64,000 bases of DNA from Natrinema sp. DC36. Its GTDB lineage: Archaea; Halobacteriota; Halobacteria; Halobacteriales; Natrialbaceae. Each line of letters starts with the position of its first letter. Within the stretch, counting starts at the first letter, position 1. Made by a program: the position numbers and the translations under genes. This document shows positions 26,258 through 35,347 of this stretch, one piece after another. The notes beneath the pieces are model-generated. The model saw only the letters and a list, made by a program, of their open reading frames with translations. It was not told the DNA's origin and made no database searches. The stretch covers positions 3,410,001-3,474,000 of the forward strand of contig NZ_CP084472.1 of assembly GCF_020405225.1 (NCBI RefSeq), written 5' to 3'.

Positions 26258-26706
26258 GTCAGCAGCAACTCCAGCAACTGTCCCAGGAACTCCAGGAGAT
26301 CGACGAACAGATCGAGGGCCTACAGGCGAACATCGAGGCCGTCCAGCAGGAGAAGACCGAGGTCGACGAGGCCATCGAAGCCATCGAGACGCTCGAGACC
26401 GGCTCGACCGTACAGATGCCCCTCGGCGGCGGCGCGTACCTCCGAACGACGATCGAGAACATCGACGAAGTGATCGTCGAACTCGGTGCCGACTACGCCG
26501 CGGAGTTCGAGGAAGGCGACGCCGTCGACGCTCTCGAGAACAAGAAAGACCATCTCGACGACCAGATCGAGGAGCTCAACGAGCAACTCGCCGAGCTCGA
26601 GACCGAGAGCGACGAACTCGAGCAGCAGGCTCAGCAGCTCCAGCAGCAGGCGATGCAACAGCAGATGCAGGGGATGGGCCAGGGTCAGGGCCAGCCCGAC
26701 GAGTAA
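26254..26706 (+). CDS. pfdA: Prefoldin alpha subunit
   Basis: A 150-residue chaperone subunit. Two long coiled-coil arms (about residues 5-45 and 95-140) flank a short beta region (TGSTVQMPLGGGAYLRTTIEN). Two alpha and four beta subunits form the jellyfish-shaped hexamer that hands nascent chains to the thermosome. The C-terminus is Gln/Met/Gly-rich. Overlaps rplX by 4 bases and precedes ftsY by 25 bases. Confidence 0.95.
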   Translation: MSQQQLQQLSQELQEIDEQIEGLQANIEAVQQEKTEVDEAIEAIETLETGSTVQMPLGGGAYLRTTIENIDEVIVELGADYAAEFEEGDAVDALENKKDHLDDQIEELNEQLAELETESDELEQQAQQLQQQAMQQQMQGMGQGQGQPDE

Positions 26707-26731
26707 CGCGCCGTAGGGACTTTCATCACCC

Positions 26732-28414
26732 ATGTTCGACAACCTGAAGGACAAGCTCGGGAGCTTCCGCGAAGACGCCGAAGAAGCCGCCGAGGAGAAC
26801 GTCGAAGAGGTCGACGACGACGAACTCGAGGACGAGACGCTTGACGAAGGCGAGGAACTCGCGGCCGTCGACCCGGACGCGGAAGCGGCGGCCTCGACGG
26901 ACGCGGAAGCCACCGATACTACTCCTGAACCGACGGACGCCGAGACGTCTGAGCCGGCAGCCACGGCGACGACTGACGTGGAGCCGGAACCGGACGCAGA
27001 ACCGGAGCCGGACGCGACGACCGAATCCGCCACTGCGGACGCGGCCGAGTCCGTCGGGCAGGAGCCGGCGACCGATTCCGACCCCGATTTCCTCGAGTCC
27101 GACGAGTCCGATTCGGTCGCGGACGAGGCGGTTCCCGATGCGGAGCCGGCCGAGACGGTGACTTCCGACGAGGAATCGGCCGTCGATAAGGACGAAGAAG
27201 CCGCCGGGGACGGAGATGCCGACGAGGACGGCGGACGGACTGGCCTCGGTGCCAGAGCTAAATCCCTCTTTACGGGGTCGTCTGACGACGCTGAACCGGA
27301 ACCGGACGAGGCGACTCCCGAGGCGGAGCAGGCCGCTGGGGCGACGCCGGACGAGGGGCCGACCGAGACGGCGGCGTCCGCCGGGGAGCCGGCCATCGAG
27401 GAGGACTCAGTCGATGCGGCGACCGCTGACGAGGTACCGGCTGTCGACGCGGACAAATCGGTCGTCGACGCGGACGAACCGGTCGATGACGAGACCGAGG
27501 ACGCCGATGACGGCGGCAACTCGACCGGGTTCGGCACGAAGGCGAAGTCCCTCGTCAAGGGGAAGTTCGTCATCGAGGAAGAGGACCTCGAGGGCCCGCT
27601 CTACGAACTCGAGATGGCGCTGCTCTCGAGCGACGTCGAGATGGGCGTCGCCGAGGAGATCCTCGATAACATCCGCGACGAACTGGTCGGCGAGACACGG
27701 ACCTTCACGACCTCGACGGGCGCAGTCGTCGAGGAGGCCCTGCGCAACGCGATCTACGACGTGATCAGCGTCGGACAGTTCGACTTCGACGAACGGATCG
27801 CCGCTGCGGACAAGCCGGTCACCATCATCTTCACCGGCGTCAACGGCGTCGGAAAGACGACCTCGATCGCCAAGCTGAGCCGCTATTTCGAGGAACGCGG
27901 CTACTCCTCGGTGATGGCCAACGGCGACACCTATCGTGCGGGAGCGAACGAGCAGATTCAGGAACACGCCGACGCGCTGGGCACGAAGTGCATCAGCCAC
28001 GAACAGGGCGGCGATCCCGCTGCAGTGCTGTACGACGCCGTCGAGTACGCCGAGGCCAACGACGTCGACGTCGTGCTGGGCGACACGGCGGGCCGACTCC
28101 ACACCGACGAGGGCCTGATGGACCAACTCGAGAAGATCGGTCGCGTCGTCGATCCCGATATGACGCTGTTCGTCGACGAGGCCGTCGCCGGCCAGGACGC
28201 GGTCAACCGGGCCCGTGAGTTCAACGACGCGGCAGAAATCGACGGCGCGATTCTGACGAAAGCCGACGCCGACTCGAACGGCGGCGCGGCCATCTCGGTC
28301 GCGCACGTTACCGGGAAGCCGATCCTGTTCCTCGGTGTCGGACAGGGGTACGACGACATCGAGCGGTTCGATCCCGACGAGATGATCGACCGGCTGCTCG
28401 AGGACGACGAATAG
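26732..28414 (+). CDS. ftsY: Signal recognition particle receptor FtsY
   Basis: A 560-residue SRP receptor GTPase. The NG domain occupies about residues 285-560, with P-loop GVNGVGKTTSIAKL, DTAGRLHTD and TKADADSNGG motifs and the NGDTYRAGA insertion motif. The first 280 residues are a highly acidic Ala/Glu/Asp/Thr-rich region, as in other haloarchaea, but long. Three short basic amphipathic elements punctuate it: MFDNLKDKLGSFRE at the start, TGLGARAKSLFTG near 170 and TGFGTKAKSLVKG near 265. These are candidate membrane contacts. Clustered with prefoldin and rplX, as is usual in archaea. Confidence 0.96.
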   Translation: MFDNLKDKLGSFREDAEEAAEENVEEVDDDELEDETLDEGEELAAVDPDAEAAASTDAEATDTTPEPTDAETSEPAATATTDVEPEPDAEPEPDATTESATADAAESVGQEPATDSDPDFLESDESDSVADEAVPDAEPAETVTSDEESAVDKDEEAAGDGDADEDGGRTGLGARAKSLFTGSSDDAEPEPDEATPEAEQAAGATPDEGPTETAASAGEPAIEEDSVDAATADEVPAVDADKSVVDADEPVDDETEDADDGGNSTGFGTKAKSLVKGKFVIEEEDLEGPLYELEMALLSSDVEMGVAEEILDNIRDELVGETRTFTTSTGAVVEEALRNAIYDVISVGQFDFDERIAAADKPVTIIFTGVNGVGKTTSIAKLSRYFEERGYSSVMANGDTYRAGANEQIQEHADALGTKCISHEQGGDPAAVLYDAVEYAEANDVDVVLGDTAGRLHTDEGLMDQLEKIGRVVDPDMTLFVDEAVAGQDAVNRAREFNDAAEIDGAILTKADADSNGGAAISVAHVTGKPILFLGVGQGYDDIERFDPDEMIDRLLEDDE

Positions 28415-28493
28415 GCTGCCGGCCGTCGATCATCGGTACCCCCGTTTCGTATCATTTCAGAAGACACTTATTGTAGGTCTGAGACTTTTGCGT

Positions 28494-29132
28494 ATGAACC
28501 GCCCTCGCTCTCGACGTGCGCTCCTCGCGTCGGTTGTGACCACGGCGGCGGTCGCGACGGGCGGTTTCGAGCACGTATCGAACGCCGCGAACAGACCGCC
28601 GCTCGAGTCGGGAACCGTCCCCGCCGACTGGTACGACTGTCAGTCAGTGACGCGTCACGAACCGATCACGCCGATAGATGACGGCGCGCTCGAGCCCCGG
28701 CCGTATCCGCCACTCCCGTCGGGGAGCGTGTCCGAAGCGGCGGACAATTCGTCGGCCCAATCGCCGCCGCCGTCGCTGGTGGACAGCGCGGCCGAGTACG
28801 TGACCGAGTTCGAGCGAGCGTACCGACGGAACGCGTTTATCGCCCGGTTCGGAAACATGACACGGACCTTCGACCTTCGCCGGCGGGCGCATCGGACGGC
28901 CGCGATCGGATCGTCCACGAACGCGGATGCGGTCATGGTGGCGCTCCGCTACGACCTGACCCTGGGAACCCAACAGTCGGCCGCCGATCCGCGCGACGAG
29001 TGGGATATCCGTGTCACGTACTACGTCGACCAGAACATCGTTCTCCGGGCGCGATACAACGGTGTCGCCAAGGACCTGTCGTTCGAGCCCGACCCGCGAC
29101 GGCAGGGAGAACTCGTGGCCTGTTTGCACTGA
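28494..29132 (+). CDS. Hypothetical exported protein
   Basis: A 212-residue protein I do not recognise. The N-terminus (RPRSRRALLASVVTTAAVAT) looks like a signal peptide, possibly twin-arginine. The mature part has a Pro/Ser-rich linker (about residues 70-95), then a domain with the motif AEYVTEFERAYRRN and two strand-rich blocks containing VMVALRYDL and RVTYYVDQNIVLRARYNG. The ATG at 28494 is preferred over a TTG at 28488, because a TATA-like CTTATT lies at 28467-28472. The Cys at 49 and near the C-terminus could pair. Confidence 0.65.
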   Translation: MNRPRSRRALLASVVTTAAVATGGFEHVSNAANRPPLESGTVPADWYDCQSVTRHEPITPIDDGALEPRPYPPLPSGSVSEAADNSSAQSPPPSLVDSAAEYVTEFERAYRRNAFIARFGNMTRTFDLRRRAHRTAAIGSSTNADAVMVALRYDLTLGTQQSAADPRDEWDIRVTYYVDQNIVLRARYNGVAKDLSFEPDPRRQGELVACLH

Positions 29133-29457
29133 GGGTGGGCGGGATGTCTCGTCGGTGAGTGATCGAACCGGACCGACGCCATGATCACACGTTACCGGAT
29201 ATAATCGCCGCTATTGTTGGCGGGGCCGTCGCCGGTATCGGCTCGAGTCGGTTCGTATCGAACTGTTGGCTGTCCGTCCTCGACTGATCCGATCGTTCGT
29301 CGCCGCACGTTGAGGCAATATTTACTGGAGTGGCCGACCCACGTCATGATTCGCCGAGTTGCGGGGGTGTATAGGTGTGGGGTGTTATTACCCGCTACCC
29401 AATGGTCCTTCACGATAGTATGCAAGGTCGAGTAGCTGCCGAGACCCCTCGGCGGCG
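29133..29457. other. 325-bp intergenic region upstream of the siroheme reductase
   Basis: No convincing gene. It is relatively AT-rich around 29315-29325 (ATATTTACT) and 29380-29395, either of which could be the promoter of the reductase. No regulator site that I recognise. Confidence 0.5.
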
Positions 29458-31167
29458 GTGGTTCGCGTGAATACAACAGAACAATACAAACAGAACAAAC
29501 ACCCGCTCGACGTTATCGACGATGTCTACGACTACGCCGACGAGGAGCTTTCCTTCGAGGAGATCGAGGAGCGCGCCGGCGGCGGCGAGTGGGAGCGCCT
29601 GAAGTGGGCCGGTATGTACGCCCAGAAGCAGGAGGGCTACTTCATGATCCGGACGAAAGTGCCGGGCGGGAAGCTCACGCCCGAGCAGGCCGAAGTGATC
29701 GGCGAGGTCACCGAGGACCTCGCGGTCGCCCCCGAGGAGTACGGCGGCGAGGAGCAGAACGAACTCTGGGGAGATGCCTATCTCGACATCACGACCCGTC
29801 AAGACATCCAGAAACACTGGATCCGCGTCGAGGATGTCCCCGAGATGTGGGACCGCTACGACGAGGTCGGCCTGACGACGGTTCAGGGCTGCGGTGACTC
29901 CGCCCGGAACGTTCTCGGGTGTCCCGCGGCCGGACTCGACGATCACGAGTGCTTCAACGCACAGCCGGTCATCGATGCCGTTTCGGACTTCTTCACCGAG
30001 AACCGCGAGTACGCCAACCTCCCGCGGAAGTTCAAGATCACGATCACCGGCTGCGCCCACGACTGCGCGCAGTCCCAGATCAACGACGTCGGCCTCGTCC
30101 CCGCGAAGAAGGAGATCGACGGCGAACACCTCTACGGCTTCCACGCGCGCGTCGGCGGCGGCCTCTCCGACGGTCCCCGGATGGGATCCGAACTCGACGT
30201 CTTCATCGAGCCCGAAGACGCCGTCGAGTTCTGCCGCGCCGTCGCCCAGACGTTCAAGGAGATCGGCGACCGGAACAACCGCGGCGTCTGCCGCATGCGA
30301 TACCTCGTCGAACAGCTCGGTCCCGAGAAGTTCGAGGAGGCCGTCCGAGACCGCTGTACGATCGACCTGCCGACCGGTGGCCAGAACCTGACCGTCGGCT
30401 ATCAGGGCGACCACGTCGGGGTCCACGACCAGAAACAGGACGGGCTCAACTACGTCGGCTTCAACGTCATCGCCGGCCGGATGGGCGGCGACGAGTTCGC
30501 CGCTGCCGCCCGCGCCGCTGAAAAGTACGGGACCGAGGACGCCTCCGTGCGCCTCGCGACCGACCAGAACTTCCTCGTCACGCACATCCCCGACGAGAAC
30601 GTCGACGACCTGCTCGCGGAGCCGTTCGCACAGGAGTACAGCCCCGATCCGGGGCCGTTCTCCCGCGGAGCAGTCGGCTGTACGGGTAACGAGTTCTGTA
30701 ACTACGCCATCATCGAGACGAAAAAGCGCACCAAGCGCTGGGCCCGCGAACTCGACGAGCGTATCGACGTTCCCGACGACATCGAGGCCATCCGGATGCA
30801 CATGTCCGGCTGTTCCGCCTCGTGCGCCCAGCCCCAGATCGCAGACATCGGCTTCCGCGGCGAGACGGTCAAACTCGAGGACGAGAACAGTACCAACGCC
30901 GAGGGCGACAACATCGTCGAAGGGATGGACTTCGGACTCGGCGGCTCGCTGGGAGCCGACAACGAGTTCCTGGATTGGGTCGAGAGCGCCGTGCCCGCCG
31001 ACTCCGTGATTCCGGCCCTCGAGCAGCTGTTCGAGGCCTACTCCGCGGATCGCGCCGACGGCGAGAAGTTCTACGAGTGGTGTCGCGGCGTCGACAACGA
31101 GCAGCTCCGGACGATCATGCAAGGGGCGGACGCGCCGGTTGCACGAGGTGTTGCCCATGGGGACTGA
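29458..31167 (+). CDS. nirA: Siroheme nitrite/sulfite reductase
   Basis: A 569-residue assimilatory reductase with a siroheme and a 4Fe-4S cluster, reducing nitrite to ammonia or sulfite to sulfide by six electrons. The fold is the usual tandem ferrodoxin-like (NIR_SIR_ferr) half plus 4Fe-4S half, repeated. Cluster ligands are GCTGNEFCN and SGCSASCAQ in the C-terminal half; the related TGCAHDCAQ lies in the N-terminal half. The GTG at 29458 and a GTG at 29467 are both possible starts. It overlaps an FrhB-like F420 protein by 11 bases. Nitrite is the commoner annotation, but no nitrate reductase or nitrate transporter is nearby, so sulfite cannot be excluded. Confidence 0.88.
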   Translation: MVRVNTTEQYKQNKHPLDVIDDVYDYADEELSFEEIEERAGGGEWERLKWAGMYAQKQEGYFMIRTKVPGGKLTPEQAEVIGEVTEDLAVAPEEYGGEEQNELWGDAYLDITTRQDIQKHWIRVEDVPEMWDRYDEVGLTTVQGCGDSARNVLGCPAAGLDDHECFNAQPVIDAVSDFFTENREYANLPRKFKITITGCAHDCAQSQINDVGLVPAKKEIDGEHLYGFHARVGGGLSDGPRMGSELDVFIEPEDAVEFCRAVAQTFKEIGDRNNRGVCRMRYLVEQLGPEKFEEAVRDRCTIDLPTGGQNLTVGYQGDHVGVHDQKQDGLNYVGFNVIAGRMGGDEFAAAARAAEKYGTEDASVRLATDQNFLVTHIPDENVDDLLAEPFAQEYSPDPGPFSRGAVGCTGNEFCNYAIIETKKRTKRWARELDERIDVPDDIEAIRMHMSGCSASCAQPQIADIGFRGETVKLEDENSTNAEGDNIVEGMDFGLGGSLGADNEFLDWVESAVPADSVIPALEQLFEAYSADRADGEKFYEWCRGVDNEQLRTIMQGADAPVARGVAHGD

Positions 31168-32779
31168 CGAGGGAGACGAGCACCGATTCCCACACGTTCC
31201 CGACTCGAGTGACGATGACGACGCCGTCATGGTCCCTGAAGCCGACGGCGGCGCGTCCCGTTCCCGAGAGAACACGGATCACGCTCGAGAGGGCGCGATT
31301 CGCACCGATGGCGGTAGTGGTGCCGACAACGCGAGTGGCGAGAGCTGTTCTCCGAACACCTGCACCTGCGGCGAGAAGACCGGTGCCGACGCCGATACCG
31401 AGTCCGAGACGCCGCCCGTCGCGACTGACGGTGCGGGCGTCGCCAACGTCGACGAGATGGGCGAACTCGGCGACCTCGAGTTCACCGAGCCGGCCGAGAA
31501 CGTCAGTCAGGACGTCGACAACGGCTCGCCCGACGCGCGCGTCGGGATTCCCGAGGGCGTCGACCTCGAGACCCCGGAGTACTCGATCCGCTCGCGGATG
31601 AACGACATCGAGACGCCGGACGAAAAGACCTGGTTCATGGAACTGGACGAGGCCGTCATCGACGAGGGCCGCTGTATCCAGTGTGGAACCTGCGTCGCCG
31701 CCTGCCCATCGGACTCGATCGGGATCGGCGACGACGGCCATCCGGAACTGGTCAAGATGTGTACCGGCTGTTCGTTGTGTTGGGACTTCTGCCCCCGCGG
31801 CGGCCTGCGCTACGAGCGCCAGTGGAAGATCACCGGCGGCGACGATAACGTCAAGGGCGCGGGCGACCCGATCACGGAGTTCTCCGCGAAGGTCGAGGAC
31901 GACTGGACCGATCAGGCCCAGGACGGCGGCGTCGTCACCGGTATCCTCGCGACGCTGCTCGAGGAGGGCGAGATCGATGGCGCGCTCGTCGCCACCGAGA
32001 GCGAAGAAGAAGAGTGGAAGGCCGAGAGCTACCTCGCGACGACGACCGAGGAGCTCATCGAGAACGCCGGCACCGTCTACAATCAGACGATGGCGCTGGG
32101 CAATCTCGACCTCGATCAGTGGGAGCACAAGCTTCCCGACAAGTCCTGGGACGACCTCAGCATCGCGATCGTCGGCACGCCGTGTGAGATCGAGGGCATT
32201 CGCGCCCTGCAGGACTTCGAGTGGGACTACCAGGCCCAGAACGAGGGCATCCGCGCGGTCGACTACACGATCGCGCTGATGTGTACGAAGAACTTCAACT
32301 ACCACAGCCTCATGGGCGAGCAGCTGGAGGAGCAACGGGGCATCTCGCCGTCCGAGATCGGCAAGATGGACGTCCTCAACGGCAAGATGATGGTCTACGA
32401 CCACGAGGGCGAGATGATCGTCGAGGAGGACATCGAGAACTTCCACGACGCCGCCCTCAAGGGCTGCGACGAGTGTGCCGACTTCACCGGCTTCTGTTCG
32501 GACATCACCGTCGGCTCCGTCGGCTCGAGCGACGAGTACTCGAGCGTCATCGTCCGCACCGAGCAGGGGATGAAGGCGTGGGAGCTCACCGAGCCGAACC
32601 TGGACTACCACGACCTCGAGGACAAGTCCGCGGTCGGCAAGCTCCAGGGCTGGGACAAGAAGAAGGCCTTCGAGAGCCTCGAGCGTCCCTTCGACCCCGA
32701 CGCCCCGCGGTTCATCGAGTACACCGATCACGCCGAGAACTACGGCACGGCGCTCAACCCCCACGACCAGGGTCACTGA
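31157..32779 (+). CDS. Ferredoxin-FrhB-type F420 dehydrogenase subunit
   Basis: A 540-residue protein. After an acidic, low-complexity N-terminus of about 140 residues, which contains a CSPNTCTC cysteine cluster, come two 4Fe-4S motifs: CIQCGTCVAACP from about residue 172 and CTGCSLCWDFCP about 32 residues later. The rest is the FrhB/FdhB F420-binding domain with GTPCEIEGIRAL, ALMCTKNFNY and CDECADFTGFCSD. Such proteins pass electrons from reduced F420 to Fe-S partners. The ATG at 31157 overlaps the reductase stop by 11 bases; a TTG at 31139 is less likely. The pairing suggests F420H2 is the electron donor for the siroheme reductase. Confidence 0.85.
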   Translation: MGTDEGDEHRFPHVPDSSDDDDAVMVPEADGGASRSRENTDHAREGAIRTDGGSGADNASGESCSPNTCTCGEKTGADADTESETPPVATDGAGVANVDEMGELGDLEFTEPAENVSQDVDNGSPDARVGIPEGVDLETPEYSIRSRMNDIETPDEKTWFMELDEAVIDEGRCIQCGTCVAACPSDSIGIGDDGHPELVKMCTGCSLCWDFCPRGGLRYERQWKITGGDDNVKGAGDPITEFSAKVEDDWTDQAQDGGVVTGILATLLEEGEIDGALVATESEEEEWKAESYLATTTEELIENAGTVYNQTMALGNLDLDQWEHKLPDKSWDDLSIAIVGTPCEIEGIRALQDFEWDYQAQNEGIRAVDYTIALMCTKNFNYHSLMGEQLEEQRGISPSEIGKMDVLNGKMMVYDHEGEMIVEEDIENFHDAALKGCDECADFTGFCSDITVGSVGSSDEYSSVIVRTEQGMKAWELTEPNLDYHDLEDKSAVGKLQGWDKKKAFESLERPFDPDAPRFIEYTDHAENYGTALNPHDQGH

Positions 32780-33320
32780 CTCACGTCGTCTCCAGCCGCT
32801 GTTCTCTGCCGTCGCGTTCGTTCTCTATCGCTTTCTCGAGACGGTCGCTGCTCGTACATCTCGTCCGAAACCGACTCGTGAAAAGGGGTGGGAAGCCCCG
32901 GTTCGCTGTCCGTTCGTCCCGTAACGGATTCGGCAACGGCGTATCGGCTCGATCCGCCTCCGGGCCAGTAGTAGATGCCGGACGCAGATCACTCGAACGT
33001 GCGTGGAGTTTTTCCATAGGCTTTGGGCCGACCTATGAATGCGAACGATACCCACATTACTATCACTCGAGATCTTCGGGCCGCTACCGTTTCGGGCTAA
33101 CTTATTTATGCCATATCGTGCTAGATATTAACACACTCGCGCGGTCGCATAGCGTGAATGAGCTCCCAGATGCAACGCGGCCCCGTTGCGGTGCATCGAC
33201 GGTGTACGGCGGCCCCGCGAGTGTACCCCCTTCCGTTCCTTCAATTCCTCACATACCATCCGGCGTGGTGCGAGCGTCTCCCTCCGGGCCGGAGCCAGCG
33301 ACGAGCGCTGAGTGGTTCTC
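32780..33320. other. 541-bp intergenic region
   Basis: No convincing coding frame. A good haloarchaeal TATA-like element (TTATTTAT) lies at 33102-33109 on the plus strand, in an AT-rich patch (33040-33135), yet no gene starts at the matching distance. A small RNA from this promoter is possible but unsupported otherwise. Confidence 0.5.
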
Positions 33321-34280
33321 TCAGAGTATCACACCGGACTGCAGTATCGCGATCAGGACGGTGAGAACCGGGATAGCAAGCAGCGTCGTCAGGAACACGC
33401 ACGTCGAGACGTATTCGGTGACGAGTACGCCCTCCGAGCGGGCGCTGCCGGCGAACTCGATGACGAGTATCAGCGGCGTCACGGCGGCCGGCATCGCGGT
33501 CTCGAGTACGAACACGCGCGCGACGGTCGGGTTCTCGAAGCCGATGAGGAGCGCGACGCCGAGCCCGACGAGCGGTGCAATCCCCATCTTGAGGGCCGTC
33601 GCGGGCCAGGCTCGAGAGACTGCGGATGCGGTATCGGCTCTCGCGAGCTGAACGCCCAGAATGAGAAGCATGAGCGGGATCGAGGCGTCGCCGACGAGCT
33701 GGAGCGTCTCCATCGCCGCCGTGTCGGCGGGCGGGACGATATCCAACGCTCGCGCGAGCAGTGCCGCGATAACGGCGTAGGCCAGCGGGATGTAGAACAC
33801 GCGGCGAACGCCCTCGAGGCCGGCGGAACCGCTGCTCCGGGAGGCGACGTAGACGCCGACGGTGTACATCAGCACGGACTGGACCGAGAGGAAGAGGACG
33901 GCCGTCTGGCGGCCGACCTCGCCGAACGCGAAGTCGGAGACGGGGATGCCGAGGTTCCCCGAGTTACAGAAAATAGCGACGAGCACGAGCGCGCTCAACG
34001 CCGGCTCTTCCTCACCGATGGCGCGACCGGCGACCTCGGCGATCCCCCACATCGTCGCGGTGAAGAGACCGATCCCGACCGTGACTCGCAGCAGCGTCGC
34101 CGCCTCGAGTTCGGTGACGGCGAGGCTGTGGAAGACCAGAGCAGGTGCCAGCACGTAGACGACGGCCGTGTTCAGCGGCTCCGGATCGATCTCCTTGACG
34201 GTCGCCAGCACGTAGCCGACGGCCGCGATAGCGACGATCGGGCCGATCGCGGAGCCGAAGATACCGAGGAGATCGGCCAT
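33321..34280 (-). CDS. AEC-family transporter
   Basis: A 319-residue membrane protein of the auxin efflux carrier/malate permease family, with about ten predicted helices. Family blocks are VVYVLAPALVFHSLA in the first half, the NSGNLGIPVSDFAFG motif in the middle, and ETAMPAAVTPLIL near the end. It probably exports or exchanges an organic acid; substrate unknown. It stands alone, convergent with the FrhB gene. Confidence 0.85.
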   Translation of the reverse strand: MADLLGIFGSAIGPIVAIAAVGYVLATVKEIDPEPLNTAVVYVLAPALVFHSLAVTELEAATLLRVTVGIGLFTATMWGIAEVAGRAIGEEEPALSALVLVAIFCNSGNLGIPVSDFAFGEVGRQTAVLFLSVQSVLMYTVGVYVASRSSGSAGLEGVRRVFYIPLAYAVIAALLARALDIVPPADTAAMETLQLVGDASIPLMLLILGVQLARADTASAVSRAWPATALKMGIAPLVGLGVALLIGFENPTVARVFVLETAMPAAVTPLILVIEFAGSARSEGVLVTEYVSTCVFLTTLLAIPVLTVLIAILQSGVIL

Positions 34281-34688
34281 CAGTCGGCGCTCGACCTCGC
34301 AGTGGGCTGGCGACTCGAGGGACCCAGCGGCCGGGCAACAGTCGCGTGTTGCATTCGCAGCCAGATACTCCCTGCGCCCGATATGGGAGTTGCGATTCCG
34401 CGACGGTGACCGCGTCCATCCACAAATAATCGGAAGAGATGGTGCTCCCGCTCCTCGAGGACAGCGGCTTGGCCATCGGCCCCTACTCGTCGTTTAAGTA
34501 CTTCTGGTCACAAGATGAAGATACGACGGGAGGACGCGTTCTCGAGACAGTTTCTACCGACCAGCGCTGCGTATTCATCCGAGAGTCGTGACCGGCGGTC
34601 AAACGCGAGTACTGGTGTGTAGTCCGAACACAACGAGGCGCTCGAGTCGCTTCAGCGGACTTATTTCGGGGACGCGGTAACCACGACC
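34281..34688. other. 408-bp intergenic region
   Basis: No gene recognised between the divergent AEC and GNAT genes. A TATA-like CTTATTT at 34660-34666 lies 23-29 bases before the GNAT start. Confidence 0.5.
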
Positions 34689-35294
34689 ATGGTATCCGAC
34701 GCGCTGATTCGCGTTGCAACCCCGGCGGATGCGGCTGCCGTCCGCGATATCTACGCACCCTTCTGCGAGTCGACGGCGGTCACCTTCGAAGAGACCGCCC
34801 CGTCGGTGGCCGAGATAACCGATCGGATCGAATCCACCCTCGAGACGTATCCCTGGCTCGTTTGCGAGGTCGACGGCGCGGTCGTCGGCTACGCCTATGC
34901 GAGCCGACTCCGGAAGCGTCGGGCTTACCAGTGGACGGTCGAACTCTCGGTCTACGTCGCCGACTCGGCCCGCCAAACGGGCGTCGGCCGGGCGCTGTAC
35001 GGGTCGCTGTTCACCGTCCTCGAGCGACAGGGGATCCGCGACGCCTACGCCGTGACGACGGTTCCCAATCCCGAAACGGAGCGGTTCCACGAGCGGCTGG
35101 GATTCGAGCGACTGGTCGACTTTCCGGGAATCGGTTACACGCAGGACGAGTGGCAGGACGTGGCCTGGTGGCGGCGGCCGCTCGCCGAGAAATCCGCGAC
35201 GCCCGAGCGACCGCGCTCGTTTCCGGCGGTTCGCGAGGACGACGACTGGGCGTCACTCGTGCGGTCGGGCGAGGACGCGCTCGAGCTGTCCTGA
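34689..35294 (+). CDS. GNAT N-acetyltransferase (phosphinothricin-acetyltransferase-like)
   Basis: A 201-residue acetyltransferase. The VRDIYAPFCESTAVTFEE start, WLVCEVDGAVVGYAYA, the TVELSVYV strand and the acetyl-CoA loop QTGVGRALY match the Pat/MddA branch, which acetylates small amines such as phosphinothricin or methionine sulfoximine. Physiological substrate unknown. Its promoter places the ATG as the transcript start. Single gene. Confidence 0.88.
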   Translation: MVSDALIRVATPADAAAVRDIYAPFCESTAVTFEETAPSVAEITDRIESTLETYPWLVCEVDGAVVGYAYASRLRKRRAYQWTVELSVYVADSARQTGVGRALYGSLFTVLERQGIRDAYAVTTVPNPETERFHERLGFERLVDFPGIGYTQDEWQDVAWWRRPLAEKSATPERPRSFPAVREDDDWASLVRSGEDALELS

Positions 35295-35347
35295 TTCCAG
35301 TCACCCCTCGATTCAACCATCCGACCCGATTCAGCCGCCCCAACCGA

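Noticed and set aside
29458-31167. Dissimilatory sulfite reductase
   Set aside because: Monomer length and siroheme motif order match the assimilatory NirA/Sir type; no dsr partner genes are present.
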